Shown piece after piece: positions 7,542 through 15,643 of a DNA stretch of 26,022 bases. Origin of the DNA: CAYXEN01 sp964464035 (GTDB lineage Bacteria > Krumholzibacteriota > Krumholzibacteriia > WVZY01); assembly GCA_964464035.1 (NCBI GenBank), contig CAYXEN010000037.1, positions 1-26,022 of the forward strand. Direction: 5' to 3'. Made by a program: the position numbers and the translations under genes. How positions within the stretch are numbered: the stretch's first letter is position 1; each line of letters begins with the position of its first letter. A model generated the notes under the pieces. The model was not told the DNA's origin and ran no database searches. It saw only the letters and a list, made by a program, of their open reading frames with translations.

Positions 7542-8306
7542 ATGCGGAAAGCAATGTTACCGGCGATTATTGCATGCATTCTTCTGGGCGTCAATTTCGG
7601 GGCGGCCGCCCGGGACAACGGCAACGATCCGGGCGACACGGATCAGTCCGGCTCCAAGGGCCTGTATACCGTCTACGCCTTCTACAAAGGCGGAACCATC
7701 GAGGGGAACCAACTCATCGACCGTATGTCGACGATATCAAAGATGCTCAATGGAAAAGCGGAGGTTCAGCTCGTCGATATCACCGATAGTGGAGCTGAAT
7801 CGCTCGCCAAGAAATACGGAGTCTTCAACGTGCCCGCCGTAATCGTAGTATCACCGGATGGTGTCGTCACCGGCGGCGTCAAGGGGATACCCGAGCCGAG
7901 CGATGTCACCAGCGCCCTTATCCCCGACCGAATGACCGAGATCATAGCCGCGATACAGAAGAACAAGCTCGTCCTGCTCTTGATAAAAGGAAAAGGCTTC
8001 ACCCGAGACGATCCATCATTGCAATCGGTCGCCGCCTTCCAGAAGATATTCAAGAAATCCGTGGAAACCGTGGAATTGGACGTCTCCTTGCCCCAAGACG
8101 CTGAAGTCTCACGCAAGTTCGGCGTCGAAGCGACGGACGTGGCCGGTATGCAAGTGCTCATGCTCAGCGCAGGCGGAATAGTCGGCGTCTTTTCCCCTCC
8201 CGTCAGCATGCGAGATCTAATCGGCTCTTTTCAGAGGGTGCTGCTTAGTAAATCCGGATGTGGGGGGAGCAACGAGGGTGGCTTGAAGAGTTCGTGCAGC
8301 GAGTAG
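7542..8306 (+). CDS. Secreted tandem thioredoxin-like protein 2, no CXXC, Cys-containing tail
   Basis: A 254-residue protein. Residues 1-23 are a signal peptide (n-region RK, hydrophobic AIIACILLG, then GAAA), so the mature form is periplasmic, unlike its membrane-anchored paralogue at 4505-5485. Residues about 40-135 carry the same thioredoxin-like core with KKYGVFNVPAVIVVSPDG (P98), followed by VTGG and an M-x-EII-x-x-x-Q helix; a second degenerate domain spans about 140-235. The only cysteines in the mature protein are C240 and C252 in a GCG-x9-SSC tail ending the protein. GGAGG lies 7 nt before ATG 7542; the frame is open earlier but overlaps the ATPase gene. Its position directly before permease 2 mirrors that of Trx-like 1 before permease 1. 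Confidence 0.82.
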   Translation: MRKAMLPAIIACILLGVNFGAAARDNGNDPGDTDQSGSKGLYTVYAFYKGGTIEGNQLIDRMSTISKMLNGKAEVQLVDITDSGAESLAKKYGVFNVPAVIVVSPDGVVTGGVKGIPEPSDVTSALIPDRMTEIIAAIQKNKLVLLLIKGKGFTRDDPSLQSVAAFQKIFKKSVETVELDVSLPQDAEVSRKFGVEATDVAGMQVLMLSAGGIVGVFSPPVSMRDLIGSFQRVLLSKSGCGGSNEGGLKSSCSE

Positions 8307-8330
8307 ACCAGCAAGGGAGCCATCAAACAC

Positions 8331-9434
8331 ATGTCACTATTCCGCCTCGTTCTGAGAGAAATATCATCACGCCGCGTTCAATCCACGGCCAGTCTCATCA
8401 CGATAGCCATGGCCACTGCGCTGGTCGTAGCGGTCATCAGTGTCATGCACTCCTACCGGCTCAAGATAAGCGCGGAAGTCGGCCGCATGGGCCCCTCCCT
8501 CATCGTGATACCCGAGGACCTGGAAGAGGCCGATTATTTCATGGGCAGGTTCGGAAACTCCGGGTTCCCGATGGATTACGCGAATAGGATAACCGGCTTG
8601 GCCGGGGACGAAGGCATCCGCGTCGAGCCCAGGCTGGTACAAGAAAGCCGGCTCTACGGCAAGAAAGTGGTTTTCGCAGGCGTGCCCGACAGCAGCCGTT
8701 TCGCTCCCGCCTCGCCTCACGCAGTGGTCGTCGGCTACCAGACCGCGAAGGATCTCGACTTGCGCCCGGGGGGCAGATTGGATCTCATGGACGACGACTT
8801 TACCGTGGAACGCACCTTGGCCGAAGAGGGTGCTTCGGAAGCCGATGTCACTCTTTATTTCAAGATCGGGGTCTTACAGAAACTTCTCAAACGGGGGACG
8901 CTCGTAAACCAGATCTTGATCACGGGGAACAGCAGCAAGGCCCTCGATCGCCTGAAGCGCTCCATCGCCGGCGAGCTTCGAGGAGCAAAGGTTATCACTC
9001 GAAGGAAGATCCTCGAAGCACGCGAGAAGACATCCCGTACCGTTTCAATTTACGCGCTCACGTTGTCCCTGATCGCGCTTCTGATGGGCGTTATTGCGGT
9101 GGCCAATCAGATCGCCGGCAATATCAGGGAGAGGCGCCGGGAGATAGCGATCTTCATCGCGATGGGTGCGAATGTCGGAACGATAAAGAGGGGCTTCTTT
9201 CAAAAGGCCGCGATGCTGGGCTGCGCGGGGAGCATACTGGGATACTTCATCGGCACTCTCATGGGATATTTCTTGAGCTCGTCCCTTGCGGGTCTCAGCA
9301 TGCAGCCTCTTTTCATACTCTTCCCCGTCAGCATGGCCTCGGTGACACTCCTGATCGTGTTCGTTTCCTATTTTCCCATAAGGTTGATCGCCGGGCTTTC
9401 GCCGGCGGACGTGCTCATGCGGACCGACGCTTGA
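8331..9434 (+). CDS. FtsX/MacB-like ABC transporter permease 2
   Basis: A 367-residue permease with one N-terminal helix (about 21-41), an extracytoplasmic domain, and three C-terminal helices (about 238-260, 293-315, 327-350). The conserved RERRREIAIFIAMGA motif lies at 266-280. It aligns with permease 1 around FAGVP and AKDLDLRPG (AKTLDLEPG in permease 1), but the loop between these points is only about 20 residues and lacks the Met/His-rich segment. A G-rich ribosome site, AAGGGAG, is about 11 nt upstream. It ends the operon. The paired Trx-like plus permease modules look like an ancient tandem duplication around a single ATPase, which favours a heterodimeric permease. Confidence 0.88.
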   Translation: MSLFRLVLREISSRRVQSTASLITIAMATALVVAVISVMHSYRLKISAEVGRMGPSLIVIPEDLEEADYFMGRFGNSGFPMDYANRITGLAGDEGIRVEPRLVQESRLYGKKVVFAGVPDSSRFAPASPHAVVVGYQTAKDLDLRPGGRLDLMDDDFTVERTLAEEGASEADVTLYFKIGVLQKLLKRGTLVNQILITGNSSKALDRLKRSIAGELRGAKVITRRKILEAREKTSRTVSIYALTLSLIALLMGVIAVANQIAGNIRERRREIAIFIAMGANVGTIKRGFFQKAAMLGCAGSILGYFIGTLMGYFLSSSLAGLSMQPLFILFPVSMASVTLLIVFVSYFPIRLIAGLSPADVLMRTDA

Positions 9435-9453
9435 TTACTCTGCAATGGACGAC

Positions 9454-9469
9454 GCAGGAGCGTTCCTGC
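9454..9469. terminator. Small hairpin between convergent operons
   Basis: GCAGGA (9454-9459) and TCCTGC (9464-9469) form a perfect 6-bp stem with a GCGT loop. It lies in the 61-bp gap between the converging ABC and acyl-CoA operons, where a shared terminator is expected. There is no T-tract on either side, so it is a weak candidate. Confidence 0.3.
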
Positions 9470-9495
9470 AAGAAAACAGCCGCGTGCAGGGGAAA

Positions 9496-9993
9496 TCACC
9501 CTTCAGGCTCTATCTCGACCAGGAGATCGCCGAAGCTCACCTGGTCGCCGACGGCGCAACCAACCTTCTTCACCACACCTCCCACGGGCGCCGTTATCTC
9601 GTTCTGCATCTTCATCGACTCGATGACGACCACCGCCCGGCCTGCCTTCACCGCTTCTCCTTCTCTTACGTTCACCGCCACGATGTTGCCCGGCATCGGC
9701 GATTCGACCGTACCGCTTCCGTGTCCCGACGAGTGAGAGCCGGCGCCTGCTTCCTCTTCCTCGCTTCGTACATTGTAATCATTTCCACCGATGGACACGT
9801 GAATTCCCGTTTCGTTGCGCGAAACCCACGCTACGCAGGAGCGCCCGTCCACGAGAAACGCCAGTGAGCCGCGCGAAAGCTTCGAAGCGCTCACCGCGTA
9901 ATCTTTCCCCTCGATCGAGAAGCGGTAACCGTCGGGCGTCTTCTCCACCAGCACCTTTTTCTGCACGCCGTCAATGTTGATGTCGAGTTCCAT
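9496..9993 (-). CDS. Biotin carboxyl carrier protein of an acyl-CoA carboxylase
   Basis: A 165-residue protein. The C-terminal biotinyl-lipoyl domain (about 95-162) carries the biotinylation motif ESMKMQNEI with the acceptor lysine K128, preceded by SPMPGNI. Residues 1-80 resemble the short beta-rich segment found between the carboxylase and carrier domains of fused alpha subunits. A Ser/Gly/His-rich linker (about 83-95) separates the two. The start at 9993 shares one base with the stop of the biotin carboxylase (TGATG), so translation is probably coupled. With the upstream gene it makes up the 664 residues expected of a complete fused methylcrotonyl-CoA carboxylase alpha chain (LiuD/MccA), here split in two. 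Confidence 0.92.
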   Translation of the reverse strand: MELDINIDGVQKKVLVEKTPDGYRFSIEGKDYAVSASKLSRGSLAFLVDGRSCVAWVSRNETGIHVSIGGNDYNVRSEEEEAGAGSHSSGHGSGTVESPMPGNIVAVNVREGEAVKAGRAVVVIESMKMQNEITAPVGGVVKKVGCAVGDQVSFGDLLVEIEPEG

Positions 9994-11492
9994 CAGGCTT
10001 CCCCCGTACCGATCTCCCACTTGCCGATTTCATGCCACGGCGTCGGTCGCGACGTCGCTTCGCCCGGGCTGGAGCGACGATCGGCCAGGATGTCGGCCAG
10101 GGCCGCGGCGATGAAAGCTTCGTCGGGGACACCACCATCCTCCTCCGCGAAGATCTCGTCGCGGTGGCGTTCGAAGAAGTCGGTGTACGTCTCGCCCCGT
10201 ATGAAAGCGTCGTTTCGCAGTATGCGCTTGTGAATCGCTATCGATGTCTTGATCCCCTGCACCACGTACTCGTCCAGGGCCGTGAGCATCTTGCGGCGGG
10301 CCGCTTCGCGATCTTCCCCCCATGCCACCAGCTTGGAGAGGATCGGATCGTAGTGGGGGCTCACTTCCCAGCCTTCGTAGATTCCGCTGTCGTTTCTTAT
10401 CCCCGGCCCCCATGGTTCGCGAAGAAGTCTTATCATGCCGCAGGAGGGGAGAAAGTTGTTGTCCGGATCCTCTGCGTATATCCTGCACTCGATCGCATGG
10501 CCCCTCTTGACCACGTCGCTCTGCGTAAAGCCGAGTTTCTCCCCCGATGCGATCATGATCTGCCATTTCACGAGGTCGATGCCCGTCGTGACCTCGGTGA
10601 TCGGATGCTCCACCTGGATCCTCGTGTTCATTTCGAGGAAATAGAAGTTTTTGTCCCCATCCACGATGAATTCGATGGTACCGGCGTTCCTGTATCCCGC
10701 CGCCCCGGCCGCCTTCACCGCCGCCTTGCCCATTTTCGCGCGAAGCTTGTCGTCGAGGGCCGTCGACGGCGTCTCCTCGAGGACCTTCTGATGGCGGCGC
10801 TGGATGGAACATTCCCTCTCGTAGAGATGAACGACATTGCCGTGGTTGTCGGCGAGGACCTGGAACTCGATGTGTCTCGGGCGTTCGATCGCCTTCTCGA
10901 TGTACACCGTGCCGTCGCCGAAAGCGGACCTGGCTTCGCCGATCGCCTCACGCACCATCGCCGCCAGATCCTTGCGCTCCCGCACCAGCCGCATCCCCTT
11001 GCCCCCTCCCCCGGCGGAAGCCTTGATGAATATCGCCCCTTCCACGCCCTCGGCCGCCTTCGTCACTTCGTCCGGATCGTCGCTGCCCTCGAGCATGCCC
11101 GGGATTATCGGCACCCCGGCCTTTTTCATTATAGATCGCGCCTCGAGCTTGCTCCCCATCGCCCGGATCACGGAAGACGGTGGACCGATGAAGGTGATTC
11201 CTTCTTCCTCCAGCATGGCGGCGAAACGGTCGTTCTCCGCGAGAAACCCGTAGCCGGGATGGACCGCGTCGCTTCCGGTTTTGCGGACCGCCTCGAGGAT
11301 CTTGTTCATGTCGAGATAACTTTCCAGCGGGGAAGGGGGGCCGATGCACACGGCTTCGTCGGCCAGCTGAACGTGCAGGCTCTTCGCATCGGCCTCGGAA
11401 TAGACGGCCACCGTCGCGATGCCGAGTTCTCTCGCGGCTCTCATCACTCTTATCGCTATCTCGCCCCTATTGGCGACGAGTATCTTCTTCAC
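9993..11492 (-). CDS. Biotin carboxylase subunit of an acyl-CoA carboxylase
   Basis: A 499-residue ATP-grasp enzyme that carboxylates biotin with ATP and bicarbonate. It opens with KKILVANRGEIAIRV, has the glycine-rich ATP loop SAGGGGKGM (159-167), ECSIQRRHQK (227-236) and EMNTRIQVEHPITE (287-300). It is slightly longer than stand-alone AccC (about 450), with the extra residues at the C-terminus. The start is GTG 11492 with GGGAG about 6 nt upstream; the preceding hydratase gene stops only 3 nt earlier. Its place between a methylglutaconyl-CoA hydratase-like gene and a carrier gene indicates that it serves the carboxyltransferase at 12363-13970 rather than fatty-acid synthesis, though dual use cannot be excluded. 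Confidence 0.93.
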   Translation of the reverse strand: MKKILVANRGEIAIRVMRAARELGIATVAVYSEADAKSLHVQLADEAVCIGPPSPLESYLDMNKILEAVRKTGSDAVHPGYGFLAENDRFAAMLEEEGITFIGPPSSVIRAMGSKLEARSIMKKAGVPIIPGMLEGSDDPDEVTKAAEGVEGAIFIKASAGGGGKGMRLVRERKDLAAMVREAIGEARSAFGDGTVYIEKAIERPRHIEFQVLADNHGNVVHLYERECSIQRRHQKVLEETPSTALDDKLRAKMGKAAVKAAGAAGYRNAGTIEFIVDGDKNFYFLEMNTRIQVEHPITEVTTGIDLVKWQIMIASGEKLGFTQSDVVKRGHAIECRIYAEDPDNNFLPSCGMIRLLREPWGPGIRNDSGIYEGWEVSPHYDPILSKLVAWGEDREAARRKMLTALDEYVVQGIKTSIAIHKRILRNDAFIRGETYTDFFERHRDEIFAEEDGGVPDEAFIAAALADILADRRSSPGEATSRPTPWHEIGKWEIGTGEA

Positions 11493-11495
11493 TCT

Positions 11496-12281
11496 CTACT
11501 CCCTGTGCCAGGACGGCTTGCGTTTCTCGAAAAACGCCCTTATCCCCTCCCGGCCTTCTTCGGATGCGCGAAGGTCGGCGATGAGCCGGGCCGTATAATC
11601 CTTGAGGTCTTCGATGCGCTCCGTGGAAGCCCTGGCGATCAGTTCCTTGCACGACTTCACCGCCTCCGGCCCGCAGAGAAGGAATTCCTCGCGCAGCCTC
11701 CGGCACGTTTCCTCCAGTTCGCCCGTCTCGACGACCTCGTTCACGAGGCCGATCTCGAGCGCCTTTGCCGCATCGAACCTCCTGCCGGTGAGGAAGAACT
11801 CGCGGGCGTTCTTCTCGCCGACTCTCCGGATCACGTATGGGGCTATGCATGCAGGCACCAGGCCCAGCCTCACTTCGCTCAGTGAAAAGACCGCCGCGCG
11901 CGAAGCGACGGCGACGTCGCACGCGGCGACGAGGCCCACGCCCCCCCCGATGGCGGCGCAGTTCACCATGGCTATCGTCGCCCCGGGGAAAGTGTACAAG
12001 GTCTCCAAGAGATCGGCGAGGCGGCGGGCGTCGGCCAGGTTTTCCTCGTGGGAATAGCCCGCGGTCTTCTTCATCCAGTTGAGATCCGCACCGGCGGAGA
12101 AGACGTTCCCCTCACCTGTGAGGGTGAGGACGCGGACGCTTCCCTTGTCGGCCAAGTCTCGAAGGGCGCTCGTGAGTTCGGCTATGAGTTCGTCGTTGAA
12201 GGCGTTCTTGACCTCGGGGCGGGATAGAGCGACGCGCACCGATTCTCCCTCCATTGTCACCTTGAGTGTTTCGTACTTCAT
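11496..12281 (-). CDS. liuC: Enoyl-CoA hydratase family, probable methylglutaconyl-CoA hydratase
   Basis: A 261-residue crotonase-fold protein. The oxyanion-hole segments are FSAGADLNWM (61-70) and IGGGVGL (111-117); FSLSEVRLGLVPACIAPYV (132-150) supplies E136. The ADLNWM sequence, the GGGVGL form (Gly where classical crotonases have a catalytic Glu) and the LVPACIAPYV stretch are typical of LiuC-like 3-methylglutaconyl-CoA hydratases. These interconvert 3-methylglutaconyl-CoA and HMG-CoA. It sits between the carboxyltransferase and biotin carboxylase genes, as in leucine-degradation operons. GGTGG lies 5 nt before the ATG. The reaction is reversible, so it could also dehydrate HMG-CoA. Substrate assignment rests on motif resemblance and context. 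Confidence 0.85.
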   Translation of the reverse strand: MKYETLKVTMEGESVRVALSRPEVKNAFNDELIAELTSALRDLADKGSVRVLTLTGEGNVFSAGADLNWMKKTAGYSHEENLADARRLADLLETLYTFPGATIAMVNCAAIGGGVGLVAACDVAVASRAAVFSLSEVRLGLVPACIAPYVIRRVGEKNAREFFLTGRRFDAAKALEIGLVNEVVETGELEETCRRLREEFLLCGPEAVKSCKELIARASTERIEDLKDYTARLIADLRASEEGREGIRAFFEKRKPSWHRE

Positions 12282-12362
12282 GAATCCACCTCGTTCGCCT
12301 TCCTGCCGTTCGCGACCGCAACGGCACGCTGCCGGACCCGCAAACCCCGGGGCCGGGGGCCG

Positions 12363-13970
12363 CTACATTCTGAAGACGCCGAACTTGTGATCGGGTATCG
12401 GGGCATTGAGCGCCATGCTTATCCCGAGGGCCAAGGCGTTCCGCGTATCCAGCGGCTCGATGATTCCGTCGTCCCAGAGCCTGGCGGTCGCGTAGTATGC
12501 GCTCCCCTCCTTTTCGTATTTCTCGAGGATGGGGGCCTTGAACTTCTCCTCTTCTTCGGGGGACATCTCCTTGCCCTCGGACGCGAGCGCCGCCTTCTTC
12601 ACGGTGAGAAGAACGTTCGCCGCCTGCTCGCCGCCCATCACCGAGATCTTGGACATGGGCCACATCCAGAGGAGCCGGGGGAAGTATCCCCGGCCGCACA
12701 TGGCATAGTTGCCCGCACCGTGCGAGCCGCCTACGATAATGGTGAACTTCGGGACCTGCGCGTTCGCCACGGCGTGAACCATCTTGGCGCCGTCCTTCGC
12801 TATGCCGCCGTGCTCGAACTCCTTGCCGACGATGAAGCCGGTGATGTTTTGGAGAAAGACGAGGGGAATCTTGCGCACCGCGCAAAGCGATACGAAGTGG
12901 GCTCCCTTCTGGGCGCTCTCGCTGAAAAGGACCCCGTTGTTGGCCACTATCCCCACCGGGTAGCCCTCGATCCGCGCGAAGCCGGTCACGAGCGTCGTCC
13001 CGTAGAGCGGCTTGAACTCGTGGAACCGGCTCCCGTCGACGATGCGCGCTATGATTTCTTTCATGTCGAATTGCCTGCTGAGGTCCCGGGGAAGGATCCC
13101 GTAGATCTCGTCGGGATCGTAGGCGGGTTCCTCCGGCTCCTCACGTTCCAAGGGATACTTCCCGGGGGCTGGAAGGTTCTCCACTATGTTGCGGAGAATC
13201 TGTATCGCGTGTTCGTCATCGAGCGCATAGTGGTCGGACACTCCCGATATCCTGCAGTGCACATCGGCTCCCCCGAGCTCTTCGGGCGTCACGTCCGCAC
13301 CGGTCGCCGCCTTCACCAAGGGGGGGCCTCCTATGAAGATCGTTCCCTTGCCCTTGACGATTATGGTCTCGTCGCTCATGGCGGGGACATAGGCTCCGCC
13401 GGCCGTGCAGGATCCCATCACGGCCGAGATCTGCGGAATGCCGAGGGCGCTCAACCGCGCCTGGTTGTAGAAGATCCTCCCGAAATGCTCCTTGTCGGGA
13501 AACACGCCGTCTTGGAGGGGAAGAAACACCCCACCCGAATCGACGAGATAGATGCAAGGCAGGCGGTTTTCAAGCGCGATCTCCTGGGCGCGGACGTGCT
13601 TGCGCACGGTTACGGGAAAATAGGTACCGCCCTTGACGGTGGCGTCGTTGGCAACGACCAGGACTTCCTTGCCCTTGACCACTCCGACGCCGGTCACGAT
13701 ACCGGCCGCGGGGGCTTCATCGCCGTACATCCCGTTCGCCGCGAGAGCGCTGAATTCGAGAAACGGCGTATTGCGGTCGAAGAGCTTTTGCAGCCTCTCC
13801 CGCGCGGTCAGCTTGCCCCTGGCCTTGTGCTTCTCGATCGCCTTGGGCGGGCCGCCTTGCTTGACCTTGGCGAGAATCTCGCGGAACTCTTCCACCTTCC
13901 TGCGATTGTGCGCGGAGTTCTCCTTGAACTCCGAACTGGAGGTCTTGATCTTGGATTCTATCTTGTACAT
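12363..13970 (-). CDS. liuB: Acyl-CoA carboxylase carboxyltransferase subunit, methylcrotonyl-CoA type
   Basis: A 535-residue two-domain carboxyltransferase beta subunit. The N-terminal half has VMGSCTAGGAYVPAMSDETI (184-203) and IGGPPLVKAATGADVTPEELGG, a combination characteristic of methylcrotonyl-CoA carboxylase beta chains (MccB/LiuB) and related geranyl-CoA carboxylases. The C-terminal half has GIVANNGVLFSESAQKGAHF and GSHGAGNYAMCGRGYFPR for carboxybiotin binding. It transfers CO2 from carboxybiotin to the acyl-CoA. ATG 13970 is preceded by GGGAG at 6 nt; the frame stays open upstream into the DUF35 gene but without family homology. It lies 44 nt after the DUF35 gene. MCC is favoured over propionyl-CoA carboxylase by motif and by the adjacent liuC-like gene. 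Confidence 0.88.
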   Translation of the reverse strand: MYKIESKIKTSSSEFKENSAHNRRKVEEFREILAKVKQGGPPKAIEKHKARGKLTARERLQKLFDRNTPFLEFSALAANGMYGDEAPAAGIVTGVGVVKGKEVLVVANDATVKGGTYFPVTVRKHVRAQEIALENRLPCIYLVDSGGVFLPLQDGVFPDKEHFGRIFYNQARLSALGIPQISAVMGSCTAGGAYVPAMSDETIIVKGKGTIFIGGPPLVKAATGADVTPEELGGADVHCRISGVSDHYALDDEHAIQILRNIVENLPAPGKYPLEREEPEEPAYDPDEIYGILPRDLSRQFDMKEIIARIVDGSRFHEFKPLYGTTLVTGFARIEGYPVGIVANNGVLFSESAQKGAHFVSLCAVRKIPLVFLQNITGFIVGKEFEHGGIAKDGAKMVHAVANAQVPKFTIIVGGSHGAGNYAMCGRGYFPRLLWMWPMSKISVMGGEQAANVLLTVKKAALASEGKEMSPEEEEKFKAPILEKYEKEGSAYYATARLWDDGIIEPLDTRNALALGISMALNAPIPDHKFGVFRM

Positions 13971-14014
13971 CGAAGCTCCCCGGTCGCGAGACAGCCGTCG
14001 GACTCTTCTACCGA

Positions 14015-14410
14015 TTATTTCGCGGGAACCGCCTTGTATCCGTAGCAAAGCACCCCGGATCCTCCCGCCTTCTGTATCCTCCTGAATTCGATCCGCACGG
14101 GCAGCCCCACTTCGAGCTCGCCTGCGTCACAGTCGGCGATCTGGGCGGAGATCTTCACGCCGTCACCCAGGTCTATTATGCCCGCTGCTATCGGAGCCTC
14201 GTCGGAAAAGTTGCTCGCAGGAGTATGGATGACCGTATACGATACCACTTTGCCCTCGTTCGGGAGCCTCAGCGTCTCGAACTCCTCCCCGCCGCACTCG
14301 TCGCATACGAGCCTGGGAGGAAAGAATGTCTTCTTGCAGCCCGTGCACCTTGCCGCTTCCAGTCTGTATCTCTGCGGGATCTCCCGCCAGTATTTCGCCG
14401 GTGTAAGCAT
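14015..14410 (-). CDS. DUF35 zinc-ribbon/OB-fold acyl-CoA-binding scaffold
   Basis: A 131-residue protein. A rubredoxin-like zinc ribbon (C22, C25, C36, C39: CTGC and CDEC) is followed by an OB-fold (GKVVSYTVIHTP, then PIAAGIIDLGDGVKISAQI). In archaea this family bridges acetoacetyl-CoA thiolase and HMG-CoA synthase and provides a shared CoA-binding site, so that acetoacetyl-CoA passes between the two enzymes. Here it sits immediately after the thiolase: the thiolase stop ends at 14411 and this ATG starts at 14410, with GGAGG about 7 nt upstream inside the thiolase gene. That tight linkage supports a fixed stoichiometric complex. It has no catalytic role of its own. Confidence 0.92.
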   Translation of the reverse strand: MLTPAKYWREIPQRYRLEAARCTGCKKTFFPPRLVCDECGGEEFETLRLPNEGKVVSYTVIHTPASNFSDEAPIAAGIIDLGDGVKISAQIADCDAGELEVGLPVRIEFRRIQKAGGSGVLCYGYKAVPAK

Positions 14411-15568
14411 TTACGCTACCTCCAGTATGTGTACCAAAGCGGATCCGCCCGTCCCGCCCATGTTCTGGGCGAGGCCGCGCTTTGCATTCTTCACCTGTCT
14501 AGCCCCGGCTTCACCCCGGAGCTGGGTCACGATCTCGTGTATCTGGGCGATGCCGGTCGCCCCCACCGGGTGCCCCTTGGACTTGAGACCACCGCTCGGG
14601 TTCACCGGGATTTCTCCCTCGATGCGCGTCTTGCCTGCCTCGACCGCTTTGCCTCCCTGCCCTTTCTCGAAGAAGCCGAGCGCCTCCGTCACGCAGATCT
14701 CGGCGATGGTGAAACAGTCGTGCACCTCGGCGAAATCGATGTCCTTGGGGCCCACCCCGGCCATCTCGTAAGCCTTCTCGGCCGCCACCGCCGTCGCTCG
14801 CAGGAAAGTCATGTCCTCGCGGGAATGGAGCGCGATGGTATCGGTGGCGTGCCCCGAACCGGCCACCTTGACGATCGGCTTCTTGCCGAGCGACTTCGCC
14901 ATGTCGAGCGGAACCAGGACGGCCGCCGCCGCCCCGTCCGTTATGGGCGAGCAGTCGAGGAGCCTCAGCGGGTCGGCGACCATGGTCGAGCCGAGCACCT
15001 GGTCCACGGTGATCTTGAAAGGATACTGTGCGTGCGGGTTGTTCGAACCGTTGTCGTGGTTCTTCACGGCGACCTCGGCGAGTTGCTCCCTCGTGGTCCC
15101 GTAGCGTTCCATGTGAGCCCTCGCCATCAGGGCATAGAGGCCGGGGAACGTGAGACCGTTATAGGCTTCGTACTCCTGGTCGGCGGCCGTGGCGAGGTTG
15201 TAGGTCGCGGCACCGCCGTCCACGTCGGTCATCTTTTCCACGCCTCCCACGAGGACGACGTCGCTCATGCCCGATGCGACCTCGATGAAACCCATCCTGA
15301 AGGCCAGGCCTCCGGAGGCGCATGCGCTCTCCACCCGCGCGGCGGGCGCGGGGTTCACCCCGAGATAATCGGCGAGCATGGAGGCTATGTGCTCCTGCCC
15401 GGTGAACAGCCCGCTGCTCATGCAGCCCACATACATCGAATCTATCTTGTCCACTCCGGCGTCCTTGATGGCGAGGAGAGCGCTTTCCACGAAAAGGTCC
15501 CGCAGAGATTTCTCCCAGAGTTCGCCCCATTTCTGCATACCCACGCCGATGACTGCGACTTCACGCAT
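14411..15568 (-). CDS. Acetoacetyl-CoA thiolase of the archaeal HMG-CoA-synthase-complex type
   Basis: A 385-residue thiolase of the SCP-x-like/archaeal group. The nucleophile is C83 in VESACASGG; the second-half motifs are EVHDCF (281-286) and NPSGGLKSKGHPVGATG (323-339, H333). The HDCF motif in place of the classical NEAF is the mark of this group. It makes acetoacetyl-CoA from two acetyl-CoA, or cleaves it in reverse. It is encoded between HMG-CoA synthase (75 nt upstream) and the DUF35 protein (adjacent), the archaeal gene set. AGGAGG lies about 8 nt before the ATG. Because the condensation is unfavourable alone, coupling to the synthase through the complex would pull it forward. Confidence 0.92.
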   Translation of the reverse strand: MREVAVIGVGMQKWGELWEKSLRDLFVESALLAIKDAGVDKIDSMYVGCMSSGLFTGQEHIASMLADYLGVNPAPAARVESACASGGLAFRMGFIEVASGMSDVVLVGGVEKMTDVDGGAATYNLATAADQEYEAYNGLTFPGLYALMARAHMERYGTTREQLAEVAVKNHDNGSNNPHAQYPFKITVDQVLGSTMVADPLRLLDCSPITDGAAAAVLVPLDMAKSLGKKPIVKVAGSGHATDTIALHSREDMTFLRATAVAAEKAYEMAGVGPKDIDFAEVHDCFTIAEICVTEALGFFEKGQGGKAVEAGKTRIEGEIPVNPSGGLKSKGHPVGATGIAQIHEIVTQLRGEAGARQVKNAKRGLAQNMGGTGGSALVHILEVA

Positions 15569-15643
15569 TGTCTTCCTCCTGTCTTCTTCCTGGATATCGT
15601 ATTTTCATTCTTCCCGTTTCGATCCCGGAGTCGCGGGGATCCC

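Noticed and set aside
4505..8306. Trx-like proteins as ordinary thiol-disulfide oxidoreductases (TlpA/DsbE type)
   Set aside because: Neither has a CXXC at the thioredoxin active-site position.
10032..11885. 617-codon open frame on the plus strand
   Set aside because: Antisense to biotin carboxylase and hydratase genes; a product of high GC and biased codon use, with no recognisable domain.
11496..13970. Propionyl-CoA carboxylase/methylmalonyl pathway
   Set aside because: Carboxyltransferase motifs and the adjacent LiuC-like hydratase fit the methylcrotonyl type better; no mutase or epimerase is present. Not fully excluded.
12387..14045. 552-codon open frame on the plus strand
   Set aside because: Exact antisense of the carboxyltransferase gene, with no motif or ribosome site.
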